Shown here in pieces: positions 8,800-17,750 of a DNA stretch of 34,197 nucleotides (position 1 is its first letter; the number at the start of each line of letters is the position of its first letter). The notes beneath the pieces were generated by a model. The model was given only the letters and a program-made list of their open reading frames with translations. It made no database searches and was not told the DNA's origin. The stretch comes from Chitinophagaceae bacterium. GTDB lineage: Bacteria > Bacteroidota > Bacteroidia > Chitinophagales > Chitinophagaceae. The stretch covers positions 1 through 34,197 of the forward strand of contig JANYEX010000213.1 in NCBI GenBank assembly GCA_025359725.1, given 5' to 3'. Position numbers and translations under genes: made by a program.

Positions 8800-10698
8800 T
8801 TATTTTACTTCTTCAAATTCTGCGTCAGTAACAGTTTCAGAATCTTGGTGTGCTTCACCATGATGACCAGCATCTTGCGGTTGTGCACCACCAGCAGCTT
8901 GTGCTTTGTACAAATCTTCACTTGCAGCAGTCCAAGCAGCGTTCAATTCTTCCATTGCCTTATCTATTGTAGCAATATCTTGAACCTTATGAGCTTCTTT
9001 TAATTTAGCCAAAGCTGTTTCAATTGCTCCTTTTTTATCAGCAGGAACTTTATCACCGAACTCTTTAAATTGTTTTTCAGTTTGGAAAATTAAGCTATCA
9101 GCAGCATTAATTTTTTCTACTCTTTCACGAGCTTCTTTGTCTGATGCTTCGTTGGCTTTAGCTTCAGCTTTCATTTTTTCAACTTCTTCCTTGCTCAAAC
9201 CACTACCAGCTTCAATACGGATTTTTTGTTCTTTACCAGTACCCTTATCCTTCGCACTTACATGAAGCATACCGTTTGCATCAATATCGAAGGTAACTTC
9301 AATTTGAGGAACCCCTCTTGGTGCTGGTGGAATACCATCCAAGTTGAACATACCCAAACTCTTGTTTTGAGTAGCCATTGGCCTTTCACCTTGAAGAACA
9401 TGTATTTGTACACCTGATTGGTTATCGCTTGCAGTAGAATAAACTTCTGTCTTTTTAGTAGGGATGGTTGTGTTGCTGTTAATCATGGTTGTCATGATAC
9501 CACCCATTGTTTCGATACCCAAGCTGAGTGGGGTAACGTCCAATAACAATACATCCTTTACTTCTCCAGTCAATACACCACCTTGAATGGCAGCACCAAT
9601 AGCAACAACCTCATCAGGGTTAACGCCCTTGTGTGGTTTCTTGTTAAAGAATTTTTCTACCAATTCTTGTACCTTGGGGATACGTGTACTACCACCCACC
9701 AAGATAACTTCGTCTATTTGAGAAACATTGTAACCAGCATCTTTCAATGCAGCTTCGCAAGGTTTCAAGCAACGTGCGAATAAATTATCAGCCAATGATT
9801 CGAACTTAGCACGAGTCAATTTCTTAACTAAGTGCTTAGGAACGCCATCAACAGCAGTGATATATGGAAGGTTAATTTCAGTTTCTGTAGAAGAACTCAA
9901 TTCAACCTTAGCTTTTTCAGACGCTTCTTTCAAACGTTGCAAAGCCATAGGATCCTTACGTAAATCGATGTTTTCTTCTGTTTTAAAATCATTAGCCAAC
10001 CAATCCATGATTACTTTATCAAAGTCATCACCACCTAAGTGTGTATCACCATTGGTAGATTTTACTTCAAATACACCATCACCCAATTCAAGAACAGATA
10101 TATCAAAAGTACCACCACCAAGGTCAAATACCGCAATCTTTTGGTCAACGTGTTTCTTATCCAAACCGTAAGCCAATGCAGCAGCAGTAGGTTCGTTTAC
10201 AATACGCCTAACTACCAAACCAGCTATTTCACCAGCTTCTTTTGTAGCCTGACGTTGTGCATCGTTAAAGTAAGCAGGCACGGTAATAACCGCTTCTGTT
10301 ACTTCAACACCCAAATAATCTTCTGCAGTTTTCTTCATCTTCTGCAAAACCATTGCAGATATTTCTTGTGGTGTATATAAACGTCCGTCTATATCTACAC
10401 GCACTGTGTTGTTGTCACCTTTAACTACTTTATAACCCCAATGAGAGATTTCCTCAGTTACTTCATCAAAACGACGACCCATAAAACGCTTTACAGAAGC
10501 AATAGTGTTTTGAGGGTTAGTGATTGCCTGACGTTTTGCGGCATCACCCACTTTACGTTCGCCATTCTTTAAAAAACCAACTATCGAAGGGGTGGTTCTC
10601 CTACCCTCTTCATTAGCTATCACAACAGGTTCGTTGCCTTCCATTACAGATACGCAACTGTTTGTTGTACCTAAGTCTATACCAATAATTTTGCCCAT
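8800..10698 (-). CDS. dnaK: Molecular chaperone DnaK
   Basis: [38 protein letters not shown]...; full-length Hsp70. Start taken at 10698 rather than the ORF-track start at 10782. Confidence 0.98.
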   Translation of the reverse strand: MGKIIGIDLGTTNSCVSVMEGNEPVVIANEEGRRTTPSIVGFLKNGERKVGDAAKRQAITNPQNTIASVKRFMGRRFDEVTEEISHWGYKVVKGDNNTVRVDIDGRLYTPQEISAMVLQKMKKTAEDYLGVEVTEAVITVPAYFNDAQRQATKEAGEIAGLVVRRIVNEPTAAALAYGLDKKHVDQKIAVFDLGGGTFDISVLELGDGVFEVKSTNGDTHLGGDDFDKVIMDWLANDFKTEENIDLRKDPMALQRLKEASEKAKVELSSSTETEINLPYITAVDGVPKHLVKKLTRAKFESLADNLFARCLKPCEAALKDAGYNVSQIDEVILVGGSTRIPKVQELVEKFFNKKPHKGVNPDEVVAIGAAIQGGVLTGEVKDVLLLDVTPLSLGIETMGGIMTTMINSNTTIPTKKTEVYSTASDNQSGVQIHVLQGERPMATQNKSLGMFNLDGIPPAPRGVPQIEVTFDIDANGMLHVSAKDKGTGKEQKIRIEAGSGLSKEEVEKMKAEAKANEASDKEARERVEKINAADSLIFQTEKQFKEFGDKVPADKKGAIETALAKLKEAHKVQDIATIDKAMEELNAAWTAASEDLYKAQAAGGAQPQDAGHHGEAHQDSETVTDAEFEEVK

Positions 10699-10835
10699 AA
10701 TATTATATTTTGAATAGTATTGGTCAATCATTATGCCATCACCTTTTTGGGTGCAAAAATGGCAGTCATTCGGCGAAAGCATAATTTTATGACAACTATA
10801 TGTCTGCTTTTGCTTCTAGAGAGTGACAGAATGGG

Positions 10836-10962
10836 AGAAGCATCGTGAATCGGTAGAAACGAGAATCGCAAGTTTTGGAGGCTGATTATATTGATGACAT
10901 ATTTTCTTCGAAAATCAACCTAGCGATTAACTTTCCTTCCGTTTACCGATTCGTAATTCCTC
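10836..10962. repeat. Dispersed palindromic element, family A copy 1
   Basis: gaagcatcgtgAATCGGTAGAAACGAGAATCGCAAG ... CTAGCGATTaactttCCTTCCGTTTACCGATTCG; shares blocks with 12634-12725 and, inverted, with 22237-22315. Confidence 0.8.
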
Positions 10963-10969
10963 TCTTTCA

Positions 10970-11935
10970 TTAACCAAATTTGGCTGAAAAAGATGCGTCA
11001 TCACCATTTATGTTGCGGATAATAAATACCGTTATGCCCGCTGCTGCATTGTAGCCTAATTCAGCGGCTGTTTTTTTAACAAAAATATTAGGGTTATAAT
11101 CTACAATAGCAGATAATACTCCTGGCAGACTATTTTTTGTCATGCCAAAATAAAATTGCAGACTAGTGCCTGATTTCACTTTCATTCTTACCCTTTTTGT
11201 AGCCGTCATGCCCGCTGTTTTGCGTACCAAAGAGAGCGTTGCCTTCACTATTCCGCTTCTTGTTACCACTTTGCGTACTGCATCATAAATTACATAATTC
11301 TTGGCTTTTACTTTGTCCTTTGCAGTGGTGTAAAAGGCTTTTCCTGTGCTGCAAAGACCTTTGGCTGTTGTAAAAAGTGCATTGCCTGCCGAGCGTCTTT
11401 CTACAGTAAATGTTTCTGCATCGCCCACCAATACTGGCATTGCAGCTATTAATGGTAACAATGCGGCAGCCTCTGTGGTTATGTTGGTAAGCATGGCGGC
11501 GTCAAGTCCTTTAGGACCTAGTTGGCTCATATATTTACCACCTTTTATCACTACATTGCTAGATATATTATACAATAGGCTGGCATCAAATTTTCCTAGT
11601 CCTTTAAATTGAAACCCTTTGTATTCAGCCGATTTTGTTTCGAAAGTATCGCCCACTATGGTTTGCACGGTTTGTATGTTTGTTAGCAATATGGCGGCTT
11701 GCTTGTCCCTAGCCTCGTAGCCAAGCGTATTTGTTTCCAAGCCAGTAACGTTGGATGGTATGGCGGCAAAAGCTATCCTTTCGGCATCGAAGGCATTAAT
11801 TTTTGCGATAGTAATTCCTCGCGCAGCTAAATCTGCCTGATCTCTTTTCAAAAAAGCAAGTTTAGCAAGGCAAGTGTCAATTAGTTTTTCATAACTCATT
11901 GAAAAAAGTAGCTTAAGCAATTTAGGTGAAGCCAT
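10970..11935 (-). CDS. Hypothetical protein
   Basis: 321 aa ORF with normal codon texture; Ala/Lys/Thr rich; no family recognised. Confidence 0.75.
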   Translation of the reverse strand: MASPKLLKLLFSMSYEKLIDTCLAKLAFLKRDQADLAARGITIAKINAFDAERIAFAAIPSNVTGLETNTLGYEARDKQAAILLTNIQTVQTIVGDTFETKSAEYKGFQFKGLGKFDASLLYNISSNVVIKGGKYMSQLGPKGLDAAMLTNITTEAAALLPLIAAMPVLVGDAETFTVERRSAGNALFTTAKGLCSTGKAFYTTAKDKVKAKNYVIYDAVRKVVTRSGIVKATLSLVRKTAGMTATKRVRMKVKSGTSLQFYFGMTKNSLPGVLSAIVDYNPNIFVKKTAAELGYNAAAGITVFIIRNINGDDASFSAKFG

Positions 11936-12150
11936 AATAAGTATAATTAAAAAAGTAAGTATTAATTATTTGTACGCAACATAGGTATTTGTTTGAGATA
12001 TAAAATCACAAAATAAAAATAAACAAAAAATATATTTTAAAATTTATTTTTAAATGTAATTTATTGTTTTTTAAATTCTTTTATTTCAATAATTAATACC
12101 CTTAAATATTTAGTTTTATAGTAAGGTTCACCGAAAATTATGTCAAGTTA

Positions 12151-12442
12151 TCCAATATCTATGTTCTTACATCCAAATACTACTTTCTTTTGCCCAAAAG
12201 CTGTGTTCTTTTGTCCATATCTATGCTTTTTTTCGTAATATTTATCATCTTATGCTCAATTGCTTGCCATTTTTGTTCAAAAACGACTAGAAAATGCACG
12301 TAAGAACACAAATTCTAAACGTAAGCGTAAAACTTATGGACGAACGACTAAAATTATGAGTACAAGAACACAGATTTTGGATGTAGAACAACAATTTTCA
12401 TACATCTAACAATAGCTTTTACACATCTTGCAATAGATATTG
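12151..12442. repeat. 21-bp-period degenerate tandem repeat array with an orientation switch in the middle
   Basis: TTCTT cores at 12164, 12185 and 12206 (exact 21-bp spacing) in the left half; complementary AAGAA/AAGCG/AACGA cores at 12302, 12323, 12343, 12364 and about 12384 in the right half. Confidence 0.8.
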
Positions 12443-12519
12443 AATAACTTACAATAAAGAAGAAATAAATGAGAAATGATAATTAATAAGGGATAATTAA
12501 AAATAGAAATTATCAATTG

Positions 12520-12634
12520 AAAGTCCCGTTTGAGGACGATATATTGCTAGAAAAACGGCAAACAAACAGCTATAAGTGCCGTAGGTACGGGATATTTATT
12601 ATTAGTTCATTTATCAATTTATATATCGTCCCCA
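12520..12634. repeat. Dispersed short repeat, family B, bounded by inverted GGACGATATAT/ATATATCGTCC
   Basis: gtcccgtttgagGACGATATATTgctagaaaaacg ... gtgccgtaggtacgggatatttatta ... aatttATATATCGTCcccaaa; related block at 22095-22135 (gtcctattggGGACGGAATATTcgtggtaaaagacg). Confidence 0.7.
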
Positions 12635-12725
12635 AAGAAGCATCGTTAACTGGGAGGAACGAGAATCGCTAGTATTAAACACCTATAATATTGTGACATT
12701 CTTCTTAAAATCATAATTATTGACG
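12634..12725. repeat. Dispersed element, family A copy 2 (lacks the distal arm)
   Basis: AGAAGCATCGTtaactGGgAGgAACGAGAATCGCtAGTaTT...ataatattgTGACATtcttcttAAAATCa aligns with copy 1, including its loop. Confidence 0.75.
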
Positions 12726-12727
12726 AG

Positions 12728-12886
12728 GTGAAAAGTAATGCAAGCGAATATAAAAGTCTCATTAAAGAAGATTTACTTCAATTGAAGATAAAGCTTAAGG
12801 ATAAAATATCTGATCAATTTAAATGGGTAATCGGTGTATTTTCAACCCTAGCTTTACTGATAATTGGTCTTTATTTAAAGAAATAA
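12728..12886 (+). CDS. Small single-TM ORF, possibly the 3' fragment of a membrane protein
   Basis: GTG-initiated 52 codons: VKSNASEYKSLIKEDLLQLKIKLKDKISDQFKWVIGVFSTLALLIIGLYLKK*; amphipathic helix plus C-terminal TM; no in-frame ATG upstream before a stop. Confidence 0.45.
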   Translation: MKSNASEYKSLIKEDLLQLKIKLKDKISDQFKWVIGVFSTLALLIIGLYLKK

Positions 12887-12970
12887 CCAACATATCCCCC
12901 CATAAAACCAAAGCAATAAATAGAAAGATTTGCCTATTGTTTTAATCTAAATTATTATTGCAATAAAAGG

Positions 12971-13681
12971 ATGCAAATGGCTAACTTGAGGATACATTAC
13001 CTGCAACATGTGGCTTTTGAAGGATTGGGAAGCATTGAAGAATGGGCGTTGAATAACGGACATTTATTGAGTGTTACAAAATTGTATGAAGCCGCTGTTT
13101 ATCTGGATATAAATGAAATAGATTGGCTGATAGTGATGGGTGGGCCGATGGGTGTGTATGATGAGGACAAATATGGGTGGTTAATTGAGGAAAAAAAGTA
13201 TATACAGCAAGCCATCGCAGCAGGGAAAACAGTTTTGGGGATATGCCTTGGTTCGCAATTAATAGCCGAAGTTTTAGGGGCAAAAGTTTATCCTAATAAT
13301 GAAAAAGAGATTGGTTGGTTTGATATACACTTAACACCAACTGCCGTTAATAATGAGTTATTTTTTGATGCACCACCAACAATAAAGGTTTTCCATTGGC
13401 ATGGCGATACTTTCGATTTGCCTAAAGATGCCCTACACTTAGCCTATTCGGAGGCGTGCAAACACCAAGCATTTATATATAACAAAAAAGTATTGGGACT
13501 ACAATTTCATATTGAAACAACCGAGGAATCATTAGAAGATATGTCCACCTACGGCACAGAAGAGTTGGAAGAAGGCAAGAAATACATACAATCCGCAGAG
13601 AAAATATACCATCAGCGCAGCCTGGCGCAATCCAACAAAACACTATTATTTACCCTACTTGATAGATTGGCAGCAATGTGA
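12971..13681 (+). CDS. Class I glutamine amidotransferase (GMP synthase-like)
   Basis: 236 aa; MGGPMGVYD, GKTVLGICLGSQLIA (nucleophile Cys), LGLQFHIETTEE motifs. Confidence 0.9.
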   Translation: MQMANLRIHYLQHVAFEGLGSIEEWALNNGHLLSVTKLYEAAVYLDINEIDWLIVMGGPMGVYDEDKYGWLIEEKKYIQQAIAAGKTVLGICLGSQLIAEVLGAKVYPNNEKEIGWFDIHLTPTAVNNELFFDAPPTIKVFHWHGDTFDLPKDALHLAYSEACKHQAFIYNKKVLGLQFHIETTEESLEDMSTYGTEELEEGKKYIQSAEKIYHQRSLAQSNKTLLFTLLDRLAAM

Positions 13682-13683
13682 TA

Positions 13684-14412
13684 TTAGGTTTCATTCTGAA
13701 TGATTTGGTCAAAACTTTTGAGGCCAATTATTTTCTCGCTTATAAATCCTTCGGCATATTGCACTCCTATTCGCTTTCCTAACATCAAAGCCCTCGCCTT
13801 TACGGATTCTATAAATTGTGGCGAAGAGATATACGTTTGAGGATCGTTGGTTGTTGCAGCATTAAACTGGGTAGTGTAGCACATAACCGCTTCCATTTTC
13901 TTCTCAAAACTATCGGTAATGTCAATCAAAAAGGACGGAAGAATGTATCTATCCTGGATATAATGAAATACATAAGTAGGTCGCCAAGAAGCTTGCAGTA
14001 CTCCATTATCTTTGGTTTCAATCTTTCTTAATCCAGATAAAAAAGCAGCCTCAGCAACCATCTTAGAACTTCTGCCGTGGTCTGGATGCCTATCTTCTAG
14101 CGCATTACAAATAATAATCTCAGGACAGTATTTTCGTATAACATGAATTATCTGTCTAATATTCTTTTTGTCATGTTTAAAGAAACCATCTGCCATCTTT
14201 AGGTTTTCTCTTATCTCTACCCCTATTATCTTGGCTGCATTGGCGGCTTCTTCATATCTTGTTTTAACAGTACCTCTTGTACCTAATTCCCCTTGGGTTA
14301 GGTCTATTATTCCTACTTTTTTCCCTTCGGTAATGGCAGAAATAAGGGTACCACCACAGCCCAATTCAACATCATCAGGGTGAACACCAAATGCCAGTAT
14401 ATCTAGTTTCAT
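13684..14412 (-). CDS. bshB1: Bacillithiol biosynthesis deacetylase BshB1 (PIG-L family)
   Basis: MKLDILAFGVHPDDVELGCGGTL...LTQGELGTRGT...EDRHPDHGR. Confidence 0.92.
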   Translation of the reverse strand: MKLDILAFGVHPDDVELGCGGTLISAITEGKKVGIIDLTQGELGTRGTVKTRYEEAANAAKIIGVEIRENLKMADGFFKHDKKNIRQIIHVIRKYCPEIIICNALEDRHPDHGRSSKMVAEAAFLSGLRKIETKDNGVLQASWRPTYVFHYIQDRYILPSFLIDITDSFEKKMEAVMCYTTQFNAATTNDPQTYISSPQFIESVKARALMLGKRIGVQYAEGFISEKIIGLKSFDQIIQNET

Positions 14413-14442
14413 ATTTATTATTTAAATCAAATTTAGGGCATA

Positions 14443-14476
14443 AAAAAATCCCGTTTATAATTAAACGGGACTTTTA
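14443..14476 (-). terminator. Terminator downstream of rpmE2
   Basis: AAAAATCCCGTTTA-taa-TTAAACGGGACTTTT. Confidence 0.85.
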
Positions 14477-14502
14477 AAGTTATTTTAAATAAGAAAAGAG
14501 GA

Positions 14503-14754
14503 TTAGTCTTTCTTAGCATAACGTTTCTTGAACTTGTCGATACGACCTGCCGTATCAACCAATACATTCTTACCAGTGTAAAAAGGGTGAGAAGTATTTG
14601 AAATTTCCAGTTTAACTACTGGATACTCTTTACCATCTTCCCAAACAATAGTTTCCTTAGTGTTTGCGGTAGATTTACTTAAAAACGACGTGCCATTACT
14701 CATGTCCTTGAAGACAATGAAGCGATAGTTTGAGGGATGGATACCTTGTTTCAT
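14503..14754 (-). CDS. rpmE2: 50S ribosomal protein L31 type B
   Basis: [29 protein letters not shown]...[28 protein letters not shown]. Confidence 0.96.
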   Translation of the reverse strand: MKQGIHPSNYRFIVFKDMSNGTSFLSKSTANTKETIVWEDGKEYPVVKLEISNTSHPFYTGKNVLVDTAGRIDKFKKRYAKKD

Positions 14755-14772
14755 AATTGAAAAAATTAAGGT

Positions 14773-14792
14773 TATACGGATTTTGCCGTATA
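14773..14792 (-). promoter_or_regulatory. Hairpin in the rpmE2 5' leader
   Basis: TATACGG-attttg-CCGTATA, 7-bp perfect arms, ending 18 nt before the rpmE2 ATG. Confidence 0.55.
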
Positions 14793-14813
14793 GTTATAAA
14801 AAAATTTGGAATG

Positions 14814-14845
14814 CAAATGTATGGGTAGAGTCTGAAGTAGCCAAA
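14814..14845 (-). promoter_or_regulatory. Bacteroidota-type promoter of rpmE2
   Basis: Reverse strand TTTG (14845-14842) - 20 nt - TACATTTG (14821-14814), matching the -33 TTTG / -7 TAnnTTTG pattern. Confidence 0.55.
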
Positions 14846-14851
14846 GAAATA

Positions 14852-14914
14852 AATATGAGTTATAAAATATGAGTTATGAGTTCAAGAATGTAGGCTACTC
14901 AAAACTCATATTTC
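14852..14914. repeat. Dispersed palindromic repeat, family C (AAATATGAGTT...)
   Basis: aAATATGAGTTataaaatatgagttatgag...ctcAAAACTCATATTTc; similar blocks at 22187-22212 and 24508-24593. Confidence 0.65.
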
Positions 14915-14917
14915 CTC

Positions 14918-15409
14918 TTAGCTTTTCATATTATCAAACTGTAGGGGGAAGCCTAATACTGCTGTTCTGCATTTTTCCATTACGGCTTGCAGGTCATCAA
15001 TTTTCTTTCCTGTCACGCGTACTATGTTATCCATTATAGCTGCCTGAACTTTTATTTCGCTTTCTTTTATCAACTTAACTATCTTCTTGGCATCGTCCTG
15101 TTTTAAGCCATTACGTACTGCAACTTCTTTCTTTACCACCTTTCCGCTAGGATAGGCTTCTTTTGAAAAATCGAAGGCTGTAGCATCAATACCTTGCTTC
15201 ATGCTACGGCTGATGAGTACATCTGTTATCTGCTCAAGCTTCATATCGCTATCGGCTTCTAGTTTCAGCAAATAATCTTTCTTATTTAAATCAATGACTA
15301 CATGGCAATTCTTAAAATCGAATCGACCACTAATTTCTTTCTTTACAGTGTTAACAGCATTATCCAATGTTTGGATGTCAACCTTGCTTGCTATATCAAA
15401 TGAGGGCAT
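14918..15409 (-). CDS. yajQ: YajQ family nucleotide-binding protein (UPF0234)
   Basis: MPSFDIASKVDIQTLDNAVNTVKKEISGRFDFKN...SRSMKQGIDATAFDFS. Confidence 0.94.
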   Translation of the reverse strand: MPSFDIASKVDIQTLDNAVNTVKKEISGRFDFKNCHVVIDLNKKDYLLKLEADSDMKLEQITDVLISRSMKQGIDATAFDFSKEAYPSGKVVKKEVAVRNGLKQDDAKKIVKLIKESEIKVQAAIMDNIVRVTGKKIDDLQAVMEKCRTAVLGFPLQFDNMKS

Positions 15410-15455
15410 AGTAAAATATTTAGTGCAAATGTATTGAATAGAATAGAGAGTTGCG

Positions 15456-16388
15456 TTACTCTTCTGTTTCCGGTATTTCTATCTCTTCTTCAGGTTCAGA
15501 AATTGGTTTAGCAACTTTGGCAGCTTTAATAATTCTTTTACCGTATTTCTTTTCATAAACCATTGCAAGTGCAATAATTGCTATTACTTGAAGTATGGCA
15601 GCAAAAGCAGAACCTTCAAAGCCAAATGCACCACCAGTAATCTCATCGGGGCCCTTGGTAGTTACTTCTAATAAGCCAGTATCAACTGTCATCCCACTCA
15701 CGTGGTAACCAATGATGCTTCCTTGGAAGAAGTTCCAGGCAAAGTGAAAGAAGATAGCAAACCACAAATTCTTGGTATATATATAGTTTACACCCAATAA
15801 TATTCCTGCTATGAATATGTTCAATCCAGCCATAAGGGTAATGTCTTCGTTGCCTAGGTGCATTAATGTAAACAAGAATGCAGAAACATACAAGGCAAGC
15901 CACCTATTCATGCTTTCCATCAAGTTACTTAGTACGTAACCCCTTACCACAACTTCCTCTACAAAGGCAACAAGGATGAAGTATAAAATAGATATGCCTA
16001 TGTTCAGAACATTAAACTGCATCCCATAGATAACTAGGTTTTCCCCACTTACAAGCAAAATAGTTCCTACGCCAATTATTAAAACAGCTACCACTGCTCC
16101 AATGAGTGCATCCATACCAAAGCCTTTCCATTGAAACCCTAGCGAGAAGAAGGAAAGACCATCTATTACACACCTAAAATACCAAAGACAGCTTAAGATA
16201 CCTATACAATTAAACATATAAAGCAATATGTTCATCAAGGATTTATAGGACACATCTGTATTGCCAATAAATCCTTTATATATAAGCCATTGTAGCGGAG
16301 AGGCTATCAATCCGCTGACTAATACCCCAACAAAGAAAAATATCAATGCCCTTATCCAACCCTGTTTTATATGCAATTGATTGCTCAT
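15456..16388 (-). CDS. CPBP family intramembrane metalloprotease
   Basis: 310 aa multi-TM; FVEEVVVRGYVLSNL (EExxxR), FTLMHLGNE, FFHFAWNFFQG motifs. Confidence 0.9.
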   Translation of the reverse strand: MSNQLHIKQGWIRALIFFFVGVLVSGLIASPLQWLIYKGFIGNTDVSYKSLMNILLYMFNCIGILSCLWYFRCVIDGLSFFSLGFQWKGFGMDALIGAVVAVLIIGVGTILLVSGENLVIYGMQFNVLNIGISILYFILVAFVEEVVVRGYVLSNLMESMNRWLALYVSAFLFTLMHLGNEDITLMAGLNIFIAGILLGVNYIYTKNLWFAIFFHFAWNFFQGSIIGYHVSGMTVDTGLLEVTTKGPDEITGGAFGFEGSAFAAILQVIAIIALAMVYEKKYGKRIIKAAKVAKPISEPEEEIEIPETEE

Positions 16389-16426
16389 CAGTTTGTATGT
16401 TATAATATTGTGGCAAAATAGTACTA

Positions 16427-17674
16427 ATGTTTCATACTTACAAGTTTACCGTTGCAGAAAAGTTCTTACGCTACGTAAAAATAGATACACAAAGTAACCC
16501 AGAAAGTCTAACGCACCCTTCTACCGAAAAACAAAAAGACCTTTCTACGCTGTTGGCTGCCGAACTCTTAGCCATGGGAATCAAAGATGCCCATAGCGAC
16601 AAGTTTAGCTACGTTTATGCAACTATCCCCCCTACTTCTGCCAAACTTGTTCCTGCAATCTGTTTTTGTAGCCATGTGGATACTGCACCAGACTGTAGCG
16701 GAACAAACGTTAAACCTATTTTACATAACGGTTATGATGGTAGTGATATTGTGTTACCCGACGATACAAGTCAAATAATTACTACAAATAAATATCCTTA
16801 CCTACAAGAACATATTGGTTTTGATGTTATCACCGCTAGTGGAAATACGCTTTTGGGGGCAGATGATAAGGCAGGTGTTGCCGAAATAATGGACATGGCT
16901 AACTACCTAGTTACTCACCCAGAGATAAAGCATGGAACTATAAAAATATTATTTACACCAGATGAAGAAATAGGTGAAGGCACTGCAAAGCTTGATTTAG
17001 AGAAACTTGGTGCTACCGTTGCTTACACCTTAGATGGTGGTGAGGTTGGAACGCTAGAAGACGAAACTTTTAGTGCAAATGGCGTTACCATTACCATTCA
17101 TGGGGTTATTGCCCATCCAGGTTATGGAAAAGATAAATTGGTGAATGCTGTAAAGATTGTTGGCGAGATTGCCGCCGCCCTTCCTACCAACGAATGGAGT
17201 CCTGAAACAACAGATAAGAGAGAGGGTTTTGTGCATCCTGTTCAGATAGAAGGAATTGCAGAGAAGGCCAGTATCTCATTTATCATTAGGGATTTTGAAA
17301 CGGCAAAACTGGTTGAGCATGAAGCGAGGTTAAAGTCTATTGCAGAAAAAGTATTGACAAATCATCCAAAAGCTACGATGACTTTTGAGGTGAAGGAGCA
17401 ATATCGCAACATGAAAGAAGTGTTGCATCACCATCCGCATATTACCGCTTATGCCGAGGAAGCGTATAAAAGAGCAGGACTAACGGTAGTAAAAGAACCA
17501 ATCCGCGGTGGTACTGATGGTAGCCGACTAAGTTTTATGGGTTTACCTTGCCCTAATTTGTTTACAGGAATGCAGGCTATACACAGCAAACACGAATGGA
17601 TTGGCGTGAAAGATATGCAGAAAGCAGTAGAAACATTGGTGCATTTGGTACAAGTGTGGGAAGAGAAAAGTTAG
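16427..17674 (+). CDS. pepT: Peptidase T (M20 tripeptidase)
   Basis: FLRYVKIDTQSNP, HVDTAPDCSG, LLGADDKAGVAEIM, TPDEEIGEGT, RGGTDGSRLSFMGLPCPNLFTG. Confidence 0.97.
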   Translation: MFHTYKFTVAEKFLRYVKIDTQSNPESLTHPSTEKQKDLSTLLAAELLAMGIKDAHSDKFSYVYATIPPTSAKLVPAICFCSHVDTAPDCSGTNVKPILHNGYDGSDIVLPDDTSQIITTNKYPYLQEHIGFDVITASGNTLLGADDKAGVAEIMDMANYLVTHPEIKHGTIKILFTPDEEIGEGTAKLDLEKLGATVAYTLDGGEVGTLEDETFSANGVTITIHGVIAHPGYGKDKLVNAVKIVGEIAAALPTNEWSPETTDKREGFVHPVQIEGIAEKASISFIIRDFETAKLVEHEARLKSIAEKVLTNHPKATMTFEVKEQYRNMKEVLHHHPHITAYAEEAYKRAGLTVVKEPIRGGTDGSRLSFMGLPCPNLFTGMQAIHSKHEWIGVKDMQKAVETLVHLVQVWEEKS

Positions 17675-17689
17675 AGATTAAAGTTTAAT

Positions 17690-17724
17690 GTTTAGTGATT
17701 AATAGTTTGCATTAATCACTAAAC
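17690..17724. repeat. Palindrome, family D member (TTTAGTGATTAAT)
   Basis: GTTTAGTGATTAAT-agtttgc-ATTAATCACTAAAC; 14-bp perfect arms in the pepT/yggS spacer. Confidence 0.85.
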
Positions 17725-17750
17725 GTTAATCATTAAACATTTAAAAAACG

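Noticed and set aside
10699-10782. 28-codon N-terminal extension of DnaK in the ORF track ([28 protein letters not shown])
   Set aside because: DnaK proteins start at [14 protein letters not shown]; the extension has no family resemblance and is probably promoter/leader.
12151-12442. CRISPR array interpretation of the 21-bp periodic region
   Set aside because: No identical repeats, no uniform spacers, orientation flips in the middle, and no cas genes in the window.
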